In this document: positions 9,948 through 19,845 of the stretch, piece by piece
How positions within the stretch are numbered: the first letter of the stretch is position 1
Layout: each line of letters opens with the position of its first letter
DNA from: Azorinus chamasolen
Lineage: Eukaryota; Mollusca; Bivalvia; Cardiida; Solecurtidae
Length of the DNA stretch: 64,000 bases
Assembly: GCA_963576725.1 (NCBI GenBank)
Contig: OY755236.1
Coordinates: 68,604,379-68,668,378, forward strand
Direction: 5' to 3'
Translations under genes and position numbers: made by a program
Notes under the pieces: generated by a model
Told to the model about the DNA's origin: nothing
What the model saw: the letters and a program-made list of their open reading frames with translations, nothing else
The model's database searches: none

Positions 9948-10126
9948 TCAGTTGTCGTCTGCAACAATTTCAAAACTATTAATTTTCTTTCTGATTTTTC
10001 TCTAAGAGAGACAATCAGTTTGGATCTCAGATCAGTTCCCACATTTTGTGGATGCTGATCTGAATCCAGTTTGTTTGCATAGGTAATAAACATTGGGAAA
10101 ATGTGCCACTAGCAAGTAGAGTTAAT
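9948..10126 (+). mobile_element. TTAA-H MITE, partial
   Basis: It shares AACTATTAATTTTCTTTCTG and the hairpin ATCAGTTTGGATCTCAGATC / CTGATCTGAATCCAGTTTG with the H copy at 17887-18071, with a CCCAC / GTGG tip. The tail GCCACTAGCAAGTAGAGTTAA retains the H terminus. Confidence 0.68.
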
Positions 10127-10238
10127 GCCACCTTCTTAGTTTCAAAACGTGTCAGTGCTGAAGTCAGTTATTAGACTTCTTGTGAAACATAGAGCCTCAT
10201 AAATTGATGAGTTAACACTTTGGATATAAGGAATGATT

Positions 10239-10493
10239 TTAACCCATTTAACTGCATAAATATTCCTTTCTATGCCCTTGCAAACAGAGTAGACCCAGAT
10301 CAATTTACGGCTCCTATAAGATCCACCTGGTCAGGCCAGGATCTGCTCTGTTTACTTATGAAATTATATAGATATGGTTCTGCAGTTTCTATTATGGCCA
10401 AACATTTCAGTGTCCCGATGTGCCATTATGAAAATTAATTTAATCAATATTCATGTCATTTCTTACATGAATATTCATGGAGTAAATGGTTAA
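10239..10493 (+). mobile_element. TTAA-B MITE
   Basis: The ends are TTAACCCATTTAACTGCATA and ATTCATGGAGTAAATGGTTAA. Hairpin arms GCAAACAGAGTAGACCCAGA and GGATCTGCTCTGTTTAC surround a rearranged core (ACGGCTCCTATAAGATCC). It retains the block TTCTGCAGTTTCTATTATGG. A 72-codon frame crosses it and is repeat-derived. Confidence 0.85.
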
Positions 10494-10836
10494 CAGCATT
10501 TAACATGAAATGGGTAACTCTTTACTTGATAGAGATGCCTCATGGTGTCTCTACAAACAAAGTAAACCCAGATCAGGGTCTGAGATTGTAAAACTCAAGC
10601 TCAAAATCTGTCCTTTCAGATGCTCCATCCAAGCTTTAGTCAAAGTAGAGGGTTTGGTGGAGAAATGACCATTTCAGTAATATTGGGTACACATCATTAT
10701 CTATAGCTCTGTGTACAGCTTGGAAACTGGGTTGAAGCACATAATTATAGTAGTATACTGAAAGCTTGTTTAAAATCTAGTCCAAACTGTTTGCACTTGT
10801 ACCTCTGAAATATAGATATGATATTGATTTGATCAA
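10494..10836. other. Spacer with hairpin and G remnants
   Basis: 10548-10585 has a bare B-type arm (AAACAAAGTAAACCCAGATC + AGGGTCTG). 10645-10710 retains GGGTTTGGTGGAGAAATGAC from the G family. No complete element. Confidence 0.5.
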
Positions 10837-11088
10837 TTAAACCTTTCCTTCATATAAACGCTTTTTCACGCATTTGCAAACAGAGTAGACCAAGATCAGA
10901 CGGCTTCTATAGGAGCCGTCTGATCAGGGCCTGCTCTGTTAGCCAATAGAATTTGATGGATCAGCAGTGTTTCTTTACTTTCTAAAATGGCTACAATGTT
11001 GCACCGTTCATATTTCATTATAACCATTTTGTCCATGAATATTCAGTAGGTATTGAAATTGGAATAACGTAGAACAGGGAAAGGGTTA
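10837..11088 (+). mobile_element. TTAA-A MITE
   Basis: The ends are TTAAACCTTTCCTTCATATA and GAACAGGGAAAGGGTTA. The hairpin is GCAAACAGAGTAGACCAAGA, CAGACGGCTTC / GGAGCCGTCTG, CAGGGCCTGCTCTG. The A right half (AATGGCTACAATGTTGCACC, TATTCAGTAGGTATTG) is well kept. Confidence 0.9.
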
Positions 11089-12336
11089 TATCTCTTGTTT
11101 CTCAACTAAACCATTTCTGGCTGGTACTCATTTGAATTGCCTCCATGTGTAAGGGTTTTGTCTTGTCCTTGTGTGGTCAGCTAGGCTGAGTTGCCACATT
11201 TACTGTGGAGATTTAGTGTATGTGCATGTGTGTGTCCAATTTTGTCTGGGCCATAACTTGCTTTTCCTTGGACATACACTGAACCAAAAAAGAAACTTTT
11301 GTAAAGTATGCGCAAAATTTTCATGGTTACCTTTGAGATCATCGTACATGCACATTTGCTAATTTCTAAAACCGTAATAGTTTACAAAACCAATCAGCTA
11401 ATCCCTAGATAAAAAGTCTGGTCGACTTACTTAACGCAAAGTTTGAGTTTCACATACACGTAAGGGATGGACATATCCGATCCGTACGTGTTGGATATTT
11501 GTCTAAACCAAATTATTGCTGTAGTTGTATACCTACTGAAAATCAGAGAGAGGTTGTACCTCAAAACAGCATTTTCTCAGAAAAAGTTGTTGAACTTGTC
11601 CCTCAAATTGATCCTGGCAACTTGGCGGTGTCTGCTTTTTATAAACCCTAGGCATGGATATAGAAGAACGAAATATATATCCAAGATTATCTAGTAATTA
11701 CTTTCATAACACAGTGGCAATATTAGGTAAGCAAGCTATTAGTGTCATTTATAGTTTCTTCATATAAGATAGCTGGGAGCCACAACATTTCGTAACTTCA
11801 TCATCAAGAGGAGATGTCATTTCAGCATTCTGGTTAAACGAGTTTTATGCCCTCTAGATCAAATACTATAATTTTGCTTGTTTTTCTATATGTTTGTTTG
11901 TCTGAAACTTGAATTTTTAACTTTGAAGATAGATACTTCATGTTTGACATGTATACTTGTTCCATGAAGCTGCAGTGTTTAATAGGTGGCATTGTCATTG
12001 TGAAGGTCATACTCAGTGATCAAATTTTTTTAGGTCAAACTGGCTAATATTTTGCGTCTTACTGTTTTCCAGTCAGAATTCACAGAATTGCGCCTCTTGA
12101 TGATGTAACTATAAACATTCTATGTTTGTTTTCTTTTCCACACTACTTCTCAGCACCTATTAGGACAGGATTTCACCAAAATTGTAGAAAGCTCCATTAG
12201 AGAGAAGGGAGTATAATGCAGATACATGTATCATTGTCATCACTGTGAGTCTTAAGTCATATGGTTTGGCCCGTTGACTCTTGTCATGTTACACTTTTCT
12301 TTTAAAAAATCTCTAAAGTTTAACATTCACCTTTTT
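11089..12336. other. Unassigned 1.2 kb
   Basis: I cannot place this stretch. 11775-12180 contains weakly periodic bivalve-array-like phrases (GAGATGTCATTTCAGCATTC, TGACATGTATACTTGTTCC) but no unit I can delimit. Short frames at 11171-11362 and 11467-11694 show no domain motif, and their codon use looks like random AT-rich DNA. Confidence 0.4.
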
Positions 12337-12959
12337 AGCGACACTTTTTCAAAAAGTGGAGCTATTGTCATGACCCTCTCGTCGGCGTCGGCGTCGGCGT
12401 CGGCTAACCTTTTTGTTAAGGTCCTTTTCTCAGAAACCATCAAAGATATTTGGTTCATATTTGGTATGTATGTTTACTATCACAAGGGGAACCCATTTCA
12501 CAAGGGTAGGTAACTCTTAAATTAATTTTGCCATAGTTATGCCCCTTTTTCGACTTACAATTTCATTGTTGGTTAAGTTTTATGTTCAGGTCCATGTCTC
12601 AGAAACTGTCAAAGATATTTGGTTCATCTTCAGGTATACTTATTAACTATCACAAGGGGAACCCATTTCACAATGGTAGGTAACTCTAAAATTAATTTTG
12701 CCATAGTTATGCCCCTTTTTCGACTTACAATTTTCATTGTTGGTTAAGTTTTATGTTCAGGTCCATGTCTCAGAAACTGTCCAAGATATTTGGTTCATCT
12801 TTGGTATACATATTAACTATTACAAGGGGGACCCATTTCACAAGGGTAGGTAACCCTAAAGTTAATTTTGCTGTTGTTATCTCCCCTTTCTGACTTAGAC
12901 TTCCACTACACTATCCAGCACTAAAGAAAGTGGAGCGCGCTGTCTGCGGACAGCTCTTG
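12337..12959 (+). mobile_element. Helentron-like element
   Basis: It starts after T5 at AGCGACACTTTTTC, which pairs with GAAAAAGTGG-type sequence just downstream. Then come a (GTCGGC)n microsatellite, an array of about 170 bp units (GGTCC...TCTCAGAAAC at 12420, 12589 and 12760), subterminal AAGTGGAGCGC, the hairpin GCTGTC TGCG GACAGC and CTCTTG before TT. Length 623 bp. Confidence 0.86.
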
Positions 12960-13003
12960 TTAAATTTTGGAATAGTCCATTTCAAAATTCAGCGTTACGT
13001 AAG

Positions 13004-13253
13004 GATTAATAGTCATTTAAGAAATAATGCACCATGGATATTTATTAAAATGATTTTTTGCAATAGTACATGAATGCAGGATTTTCTTGCCTTTAAAGAA
13101 ACTGTAAAATCATATCTATCTAATGCCTTAAGCAAACAGAGTAGACTGATCAGATGGCTCCAGGGGCTGTTGGCTTCTACAGGAGCCATCTGATCTGAGT
13201 CTACTCTGTTTGCAAACACATGAAAAAGCATTTATATGAAGGAAAGTGTTAAT
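13004..13253 (-). mobile_element. TTAA-B/A MITE
   Basis: The left side is a weak ATTAATAGTCATTTAAGAAA with AATAATGCACCATGGATAT. The hairpin GCAAACAGAGTAGACTGATC / GAGTCTACTCTGTTTGC has a widened core (GATGGCTCC...GGAGCCATC with about 20 extra bases). The end is A-type, ATATGAAGGAAAGTGTTAA. Confidence 0.75.
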
Positions 13254-13985
13254 TATCCATGTCAGAGCTGTTTCGTGGCAACCACTGACAAGATTTCAAT
13301 GAAACTACATTGTAGGAGGTTTGATCAACAACAGGAGATGCACATATTGTTAAGGCATTCCAATAAAAGGTTTTCACAGAGTAATTCCCCTTGATTATTC
13401 AACAGTCAGCATTTCGTGGCTATTTCTTAGGAACAGTTTCTGCTCACATAATAATAATTTTTCATCAAAACTTAATATGGTATACTTCATCTTCATGAGA
13501 AGATGCACGTATCGATATCGCATTCCAGACAAATGATTTTTAGCTTGTCTTTTTTCCATTGTCATTGTCATCTGGAAACAATAACGTTGGTTATAACTTC
13601 TTTACTATTCATGCAAATCTTATGAAATGTCATACACTTATTCACCGTCTTATAGGGATACAATTACCAAAATTATGCTGTTTTAGGAACTTAGGAAATA
13701 AAAATTTAAGACGTCTGTCATTTTGAATTTCCGAAACCGTAGCCAGTATGGCTCACATATTTCATTTGTCAGTCCCTTGTGGCAAGGCCTTTCTCTCAAT
13801 ATTATGGTCGTTTATTTGTGACCTTGACATTTGAACTTCGATATTATTTTTAAAATTTTAACAAAAAACTTGGCTATCGCTTTAAAATTATTCAAGCAAG
13901 TCTAAATTTGAAACTTTTCACACATGTTCACCATCATGAGGGCTACAATCTGACCAACGGCCATAACTGTGTAAGGCTTCTTTGG
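13254..13985. other. Decayed tandem-array-like DNA
   Basis: GAGATGCACATATTG...GGCATTCC (about 13336) and GAAGATGCACGTATCG...CGCATTCC (about 13500) look like two diverged units roughly 165 bp apart. Nothing else is recognised. Confidence 0.4.
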
Positions 13986-14095
13986 GCTACACAATCGAAC
14001 AGACGTATGTATGGTCACAGCATAGGGTTTGGTGAAGAAATAAAGAAGTTATTCTTGAAAATGTTTTAATTTACACATCTTATCTGGACCTGTTA
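13986..14095 (-). mobile_element. G-family element, half copy
   Basis: It has ATAGGGTTTGGTGAAGAAAT, TTATTCTTGAAAATGTTTTA and the end CATCTTATCTGGACCTG. This is one arm and one terminus of the G family. The other arm (GAATCGTCTC side) is missing. Confidence 0.7.
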
Positions 14096-14223
14096 TACCA
14101 ATGTTGTAACATTGTGTGCAGACTCTAACAGATCATCTCTGTCACATGCTCTTAGTTGATGATGAAGCACTTGCATGTTACAAGAAATAGAGAGCCATTC
14201 ATATTTGTCAGATGAATATGTTT

Positions 14224-14585
14224 ACCCTTTGAATGCGGGGAACCCACTGAGGCCTGGAAAAATCCACTCGTTCGCTCACCATGATGAGTAACTTTCTTGC
14301 ATGACGAATAGAATTTCAGAAATTTTAACAATCAATTTAAGTAAACTAAGACAAAAGTAGTTGGCAGGATGAGTAAAAGTTTTAGGATTTTTCCAGCACT
14401 GCCACATTTGCAAACAGTGTTGACCCAGATTTAAGAGGGCTACTATAGGAGTACTCTGATCAGTGTCTGCACTTCTTGTCATTCAAAATGCTCTTGCAAA
14501 TTATAACCTTTCATGCTGAATGAACTCTATTACTAAACAATGATGGACGGTCTACTTTGAAATTTCAGCATTCGAAGGGTAGTAC
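14224..14585 (+). mobile_element. TTAA-E MITE
   Basis: It begins ACCCTTTGAATGCGGGGAAC and ends TTTCAGCATTCGAAGGGTA. The hairpin is GCAAACAGTGTTGACCCAGA, GAGGGCTACTATAGGAGTACTC, CAGTGTCTGCACT. The element is longer than other E copies because of an insertion between about 14250 and 14390. Confidence 0.7.
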
Positions 14586-14741
14586 TTGTACATGTTAATT
14601 GATTTTTGAAACCTTGTGGAAAAGCCTTAATATTTTTCTGCCCATTAGAAATCTCTTTTGAAGCCAAAGAAAACTATTTCAGAGATAATTTACATAGACA
14701 TTGGCCTGTTTTCCAATTCCCTTCTTTTTATGAAAATAAAG

Positions 14742-14940
14742 TACAGTAAAACGGCCGCTAATGCGACCACCTAAAAGAGGTATAATTATGGGTGCTAGAT
14801 GCAGGTGGTAGCTTAATGCAGGACAAAAGTAATGCAGGAGCTTTCTGCATTTATCTTTTGTCCTGCATTAAGCAACCACCTGCTTATAAAGACACCCATG
14901 TTCATTCATTAACTGGTCACATTAGAGGGGTTCTACTGTA
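14742..14940 (+). mobile_element. TA-F MITE (CGGCCGCTAATGCGACC subfamily)
   Basis: The ends are TACAGTAAAACGGCCGCTAA and ACATTAGAGGGGTTCTACTG-TA. The palindrome pairs GCAGGTGGTAGCTTAATGCA with TGCATTAAGCAACCACCTGC. The GCTCC-GGAGC tip is reduced to a single GGAGC arm (GCAGGAGCTTTC). Confidence 0.85.
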
Positions 14941-15026
14941 CAGTTAAAATTTGTTAACTTTGGTATGTTTATCAAAATTTAATGCAGTATGATGCTAATC
15001 TGTATAATAAACTGTAAGTGTATAAT

Positions 15027-15494
15027 AATCCTTTACTCTAGATCTATAATTTATGTATATACCTTTTAATGCATTTGCAAACAGAATAGACTCACAGGAT
15101 TTTCATTTTCAGTCATAACAATCAATTATTTTCTGGACATAGCAGATTGCACTGGGGTATTCTTAGATTTCATAAAGAAGGAGTTTTCGAGATTTCTTGA
15201 AAAACAACTGATGCAACACAGAATGATATCAGTCGATGGTTTCAATTGGCAATCAGCTGAAAATGAAAATTCTGGACTCAGATCAAATGGCTCCTGAAGG
15301 AGCTGTCTGCTCAGAGACTGCTCTGTTATGATATAAAATGATAAAGATCAGATTCTACAATCTCTGCTGTGACCAAAAATGCCAGTGTTCATTTTGAGAT
15401 TATAAAAATAACCTAATTACTGTGATGTCATAATTTTTTCCAAGTTTATTTTCATATAAACAATTATTGTAATATTCATGAAGTAAAGGGCTAA
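15027..15494 (+). mobile_element. TTAA-B MITE split by a 180-bp element
   Basis: The left portion is AATCCTTTACTCTAGATC to ACAGAATAGACTCA. The right portion is GACTCAGATCAAATGGCTCC / GGAGCTGTCTG, TTCTACAATCTCTGCTGTGA and an end GAAGTAAAGGGCTAA. The two halves meet cleanly once 15095-15274 and one GACTCA are removed. Confidence 0.85.
15095..15274. mobile_element. 180-bp MITE with 18-bp TIR and 6-bp target duplication
   Basis: The ends are CAGGATTTTCATTTTCAG and CTGAAAATGAAAATTCTG, inverted repeats with one mismatch. GACTCA occurs directly on both sides (15089-15094 and 15275-15280). The host B element normally has a single GACYCA there. CAG ends recall hAT, but hAT makes 8 bp duplications, so I leave the superfamily open. 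Confidence 0.88.
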
Positions 15495-15589
15495 CATGGT
15501 ACCATTGGAACTAACTCTATGAAACTTATACATTACATGTAGCCACAAGTAAAATGGTTGAAACTTAGTTATTATAACCAAGACCCATA

Positions 15590-15913
15590 TACAGTTGAAC
15601 TTCGATATCTCGAACTTCAAGGGGCTATATAAATTAGTTCGAGATAACAGAAGTTTGAGTTATGCGATTTGTAATCTGGACAATTTCTCAAGTGCATAGC
15701 TTAATGCAGGTCTACAGTAATGCTGAAAGCTCCTGCAGGAGCTTTCAGTATTACTGTAGAACTGCATTAAGCTGTGAAATGTCTAGATATGCGTAGCGAT
15801 ACATTTTAAAGCAGTTATAAATGTATTGTAAGATTTTGGAAGGACCGAACTTTTAGTTCGAATTATCCCGAAGTTCGAGTTATCCGAGTTCGAGATATCG
15901 AAGTTCAACTGTA
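15590..15913. mobile_element. Pogo/Tigger-like MITE with an F-type core
   Basis: The ends TACAGTTGAACTTCGATATC and GATATCGAAGTTCAACTGTA give a terminal inverted repeat of at least 27 bp with TA. A second inverted pair lies inside (TTCGAGATAACAG / GAAGTTCGAGTTATCC). The centre is GCTTAATGCAGGTCTACAGT, GAAAGCTCCTGCAGGAGCTTTC, CTGTAGAACTGCATTAAGC, the same core module as TA-F. The superfamily is inferred from the ends. Confidence 0.88.
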
Positions 15914-16100
15914 CTTGTCATATCATTTGACTGATTTTAGGGCCTGAAAAAGTGTGTCCATGTCTGAATAATTGTTAGTGTATGTTTCGTTGCAAGTCAG
16001 TTATATAAAAAGTATGGTGCAAGTCAAGTGCAGGTGGGTGATTTTGTATACAATAAAAATCTCTCTATAGCACCCACTTCATTGGTAATCATGTTTGTCT

Positions 16101-16363
16101 TCAACCCTTTAAGCCACAAAAACATTTTCTACGCATTTGCAAACAGAGTGGACACCTTTTGATGCCTCTGTAAAAGTCACTTTTTGAAACCATTGTGATA
16201 AATAAAGCATAAATTTTGCTCCTTAGGAGCAAATGCTATATTTATCACAATGGTTTCAATACAAGAAAATTCTACAAATTTCCTTTTCTTTAGTAAATGC
16301 TCCTTTTTGGTAATTTATTCAAAGAGGTTGGGTCTAAAAATAGCCCATGAGGTAATGGGTTAA
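16101..16363 (+). mobile_element. Chimeric MITE: A/B 5' segment joined to TTAA-C
   Basis: The first about 50 bp are A/B-like (CAACCCTTTAAGCCACAAAA, GCATTTGCAAACAGAGTGGA). The rest is family C (CCTCTGTAAAAGTCAC, GAAACCATTGTGATAAATAA hairpin, AATAGCCCATGAGGTAATGGGTTAA). Confidence 0.78.
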
Positions 16364-16640
16364 AAGAAGATGCAGCAGGCTCCTGATGGAGCTTTCTGTA
16401 TCTTTCGTCCTGCGCTAATCTACCACCTGCTTTCACCAACCCATAACTTGTAGCATTTTGACACCTTGCAAACATATCAGACAGTTGCTGTAGGAACTGT
16501 CTGATCAGGGTCTCCTGCTAAATTGAATTCTATCGTTTCTGCGATGGCAAAAATCATATGAGAATACAAAAATTCAGCTAATAGATATTCATGATATCAT
16601 TATTTCTTACATAACTGTTCATCAGGTGATGGGTGAAAAA
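16364..16640 (+). mobile_element. TA-F remnant then TTAA-B 3' portion
   Basis: 16364-16435 keeps an F core (GCAGGCTCCTGATGGAGCTTTCTG, split by small changes) and CTACCACCTGC. 16445-16640 is B: hairpin CAGACAGTTGCTGTAGGAACTGTCTG in pieces, ATCGTTTCTGCGATGGC, GATATCATTATTTCTTAC, ending GGTGATGGGT. Confidence 0.6.
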
Positions 16641-16739
16641 CAGAAAAAAATCTGTCTTTGGTGGTGACAGATTTAGTTGCAGAAACGTTTCACTGTCTGC
16701 ATACAGTGAACTTTCAAATCAGTATATTATTGCTTATCG

Positions 16740-16875
16740 TTAACTCATTCCTTCCTATAAATTCCTTTTCATGCCTTTGCAAATAGCGCAGACCCTGATC
16801 GGACCACTTCCGATCTGGGTCTACTCTGTTTGCAAAAGCCTGACGCAATGCTTATATAATGAAAGAAAGGGTTAA
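16740..16875. mobile_element. Compact 136-bp TTAA foldback
   Basis: The ends are TTAACTCATTCCTTC and GAAAGAAAGGGTTAA. The internal arms GCAAATAGCGCAGACCCTGA and GGGTCTACTCTGTTTGC meet at GATCGGACCACTTCCGATC. Both flanks of the hairpin are the short, distal type, so almost the whole element can fold on itself, unlike the asymmetric A and B copies. A scrap of TA-F 3' end (GGTTTAGAGGGATTTTTACTG) follows. Confidence 0.8.
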
Positions 16876-17154
16876 AGCCCGGTTTAGAGGGATTTTTACT
16901 GTACCAGGTATTATGCATATATCAATCTGCTTTCATTTTATTGAAAAGGTTTTTTGATACTTCACAGACTGGCTTTATTCTGCCCCCCAGGAATTGAATT
17001 GTGTCTCACTGATTGATTGACATTTGCAAACTTATATCATCATTGCTTCTCTCTAACTGATTGAATTGGGAGATTGCAAAATGTCAGAGGTCCTTGGAAC
17101 TTATAGTAGACATGCACAGGTACCACAGTACACTAAGTATTTAAACAGACAAAC

Positions 17155-17235
17155 CTAGGCAAATAGTGCAGACCCAGATCAATTGGCTACTGAAGGAGTC
17201 ATTTGATCAGGGTCTGCACTACTTGTTACTTATAA
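17155..17235 (+). mobile_element. Hairpin remnant, ATAGTGCAGACC type
   Basis: Arms GCAAATAGTGCAGACCCAGA and GGGTCTGCACTACTTG surround ATTGGCTACTGAAGGAGTCAT. The flanks do not resolve into family ends. The same arm type occurs at 46443-46508, 51636-51708 and 54346-54416. Confidence 0.62.
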
Positions 17236-17302
17236 TGTTAGTCTAAGTTATCAAAATGGTACTTAACCTTTAGCCTGGTAAGGGCGGATGAGTGAATATC
17301 TA

Positions 17303-17412
17303 TGAAAACAGTTTGGATCCAGATGAGCAAACAGAGCAGACTCAGATCAGACAGCTCCTACAGGAGCCATCTGATCCGGGGTTTGCAAAGGCTTAGAAGA
17401 GTGTATTTATGG
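17303..17412 (+). mobile_element. Mosaic H/B fragment
   Basis: It begins with an H arm (AAACAGTTTGGATCCAGATGA) and continues as a B hairpin (GCAAACAGAGCAGACTCAGA, GACAGCTCCTACAGGAGCCATC) to GTGTATTTATGGAGTAAGTG. Confidence 0.6.
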
Positions 17413-17568
17413 AGTAAGTGTTCTAGCATGCGAAGAGCTAATCCATCACCATTTACTGGGATCCTCTTACAGAAAATGGGTTATGTTGGCAATGACTACA
17501 GAACTAAAGACTTTAGGTTGGTGTTCAAGCCACATATGGAAGTCTAGATGGTTATAAACTTTATTTTC

Positions 17569-17735
17569 TTAATCCTTTACCTGATGAATATTCATATAAA
17601 AAAGTGACATCATGAATATAAATTAGAGGTATTTTTATATGAACACGGGATTTACATGCGCAAATAGAAAAGACTGATCAGACAGCTCCAACAGGAGCCG
17701 TCTCATCTGGGTCAGTTCTCCATCTGGAAAGAGGT
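17569..17735 (-). mobile_element. TTAA-B MITE, truncated
   Basis: It starts AATCCTTTACCTGATGAATA with GTGACATCATGAATATAAAT. The hairpin is GACTGATCAGACAGCTCC / GGAGCCGTCTCATCTGGGTC. The right terminus is missing. Confidence 0.7.
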
Positions 17736-17886
17736 AAAAGGAAAGCCACATCACTGTCTAAACTGAACACCCAAATCTGGAGTGAAATCACAATTGAAAT
17801 GGAGCTTCATAGTCACTCCTGGTCTGATTTCAAGCAATATTATTATCAAAAGTAGGCCATATGTATCTCTTTGTCATTCTGATCAA

Positions 17887-18071
17887 TTAATTGTCATCTG
17901 CAAGATTTCAAAATTGTTATTTTTCTTTCTGATTTTTTTTTCTGAGTGACAAGCAGTTTGAATCTCAGATCAGGCCCCACGTTTTGTGGGGCCTGATCTG
18001 GATTCAAACTGTTTGCAAAGGTCGATCATGTTAAATAGTGTGAGAATCCGCCACTAGCATGCAAAGAGTTG
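17887..18071 (+). mobile_element. TTAA-H MITE with near-perfect hairpin
   Basis: The hairpin pairs AGCAGTTTGAATCTCAGATC + AGGCCCCAC with GTGGGGCCT + GATCTGGATTCAAACTGTTTG around GTTTT. It starts TTAATTGTCATCTGCAAGAT and ends CACTAGCATGCAAAGAGTTGA. The tip lacks the GCTCC dyad of families A-F. Confidence 0.78.
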
Positions 18072-18269
18072 AATTTGTGTATAGTTGTATGACTGTTATC
18101 ATTAGAATACATCTGAAATGACCTTGAAGTAATACCATTATCGTCATTATCTCGATCTTTATTCTCAAAATTATTTCTGATATAAGCATAAAAGCTGCAC
18201 TACTAAATGGTAAACATTAGTCTAGCCATAGGCTGAGTGAACTTTCAAAATGGAATGGTCCATTATTGT

Positions 18270-18483
18270 TTAACCCTTACAGTGCGTGACACGAGTCATT
18301 AATGTCCTTTGCAAACAGTGTAGACCCAGATGAAAGGGCTCCTAGAGGAGCCCTTTCATCAGGGTCTGCATTGTTTGTCATGTTACTATTTTCTTAAGAA
18401 AAATCTCTTAAATATTCACCATAAGCTTGACCTAATTGGGTTTTGGAATAGTCCATTTGAAAATTCAGCATTATAAGGGTTAA
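18270..18483 (+). mobile_element. TTAA-D MITE
   Basis: The ends are TTAACCCTTACAGTGCGTGA and GCATTATAAGGGTTAA. The hairpin is CAAACAGTGTAGACCCAGAT, GAAAGGGCTCC / GGAGCCCTTTC, ATCAGGGTCTGCATTGTTTG. The left flank (CTGAGTGAACTTTC...CATTATTGTT) looks like an E-family piece, so this copy may itself be nested. Confidence 0.88.
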
Positions 18484-18973
18484 GAGTTAGTATGAAATAG
18501 TATACTTGTGAGGGAGAATGATGAAGTATGCAGACCTTGATCCAAGAGCTTCTGTAGAAACCCTCTGGTCTTGGTCTCCGCATGGTCTATGCTGTTTGCA
18601 AATGCTAGTCATTTATTTCTGCATTCCATAGAGACTAATTTGAGGATGTCTTGTCATTTATTGACATAAGGACTGGGTTCGAGTCCCAGATTGGATTTCA
18701 TTTTGTACTGCTGTTGTTTCAATTATTATCAAATAATTTATTCCCTATGAAAGTATGGCATATGTACACAGAATGTTTTGGTTTTGTAGAAACAGTAGCG
18801 TCGGATCTATTATAATTTCATAAGCAAACAGAGCAGACCCTCCTACAGAAATGATCTGATCTTCAGGTCTTCAGGAAGACCCTGATTAGAGGTCTACTCT
18901 GATCTGGATCTTCACTGTATATAAATAGCAACTAAATTGTTTTCCACATCCAAAGGGTTAAGCAATGAATAGA
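18484..18973. other. Spacer with two degenerate hairpin remnants
   Basis: 18518-18610 (GCAGACCTTGATCCAAGAGC, GGTCTCCGCATGGTCTATG) and 18820-18925 (GCAAACAGAGCAGACCCTCC then scrambled GATCTTCAGGTCTTCAGGAA) are recognisable but broken arms. No gene seen. Confidence 0.5.
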
Positions 18974-19442
18974 TTAACCCTTTACTCCATAAGTATGCCT
19001 GTCTATGCCTTTGCAAAAAGAGTAGACCCAGATCATACGACTCCTGATCAGAGCCTGCTCTAGCTATTTGCTTATGATTTAACCCTTTCCCTCATATAAT
19101 CGTGTTTTCACGCATTTGCAAACAGAGTAGACCCAGATCAGACGGCTCCTAGAGGTGTTTGCTAATAGAATTTTCAAAGATCTGTGTCTTTTCTTTCTAA
19201 AATGGCTACAATTTTCCATCTTCCATATTTCGTTATCAATTTATCTATGAATATTCAGTAGGTATTGAAATTTGGAATGAACACAGAACAGGGAACCAGG
19301 GTTAATGTAGACAGGATTCTACAGTTTCTGCCATGGCCAAAAATTCCCATGTCCATGCCATGTCCTTCTAATAACAATTAATCAAATTAATATTCATGAT
19401 GCCTTTATTTCTTACATGAATATTTATGGAGTAAATGGTTAA
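18974..19442 (+). mobile_element. TTAA-B MITE hosting a nested TTAA-A
   Basis: The left part runs TTAACCCTTTACTCCATAAG to GCCTGCTCTAGCTATTTGCT + TATGATTTAA. The right part resumes TTAATGTAGACAGGATTCTA, CAGTTTCTGCCATGGCC and ends ATTTATGGAGTAAATGGTTAA. The halves join into an ordinary B sequence. Confidence 0.9.
19079..19305 (+). mobile_element. TTAA-A MITE nested in TTAA-B, half its hairpin lost
   Basis: The ends are TTAACCCTTTCCCTCATATA and CAGGGAACCAGGGTTAA, bounded by TTAA on both sides. The left arm is complete (GCAAACAGAGTAGACCCAGA, CAGACGGCTCCTAGAGG). The right arm is gone up to TGTTTGCTAATAG. Confidence 0.9.
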
Positions 19443-19513
19443 CATATTTAGATGCAAGTTTCAATCAAAATGTTTTACCAAATAAGAGGTTTTATAATGA
19501 AAAAACTCCGATT

Positions 19514-19770
19514 TTAACCCTTTGAATGCTTCATTATAAGATATACCTTTTTAATGTCTTCGCAAACAGAAGGCCCAGATCAGATGGTTCCTGTACATGT
19601 AGGAGCTGTCTGAACAGGAACTGCTCTGTGTTTGCTTATGAAATAATGTAGATATGATTTTATAGTACCACACCCCCTGGCTAAAACTTTCTGTATTCAA
19701 ATGTCATAAAAATTCAGTTAATTAGTATTCATGTAATTATTTCTCACATGAATATTTATGGAGTTTAAGG
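19514..19770 (+). mobile_element. TTAA-B MITE with E-like 5' end
   Basis: TTAACCCTTTGAATGCTTCA begins like E and continues as B (GATATACCTTTTTAATGTC, which holds the internal TTAA site, uninterrupted here). The hairpin core is lengthened (GATGGTTCCTGTACATGTAGGAGCTGTC in pieces). The end is ATTTATGGAGTTTAAGGG. Confidence 0.75.
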
Positions 19771-19845
19771 GCGTATGCAGATCAAATCCTGACAGACCAA
19801 CTGCAATGAATGCTTGCAAACTTGTGAGCATGTGTTTATTGAATC

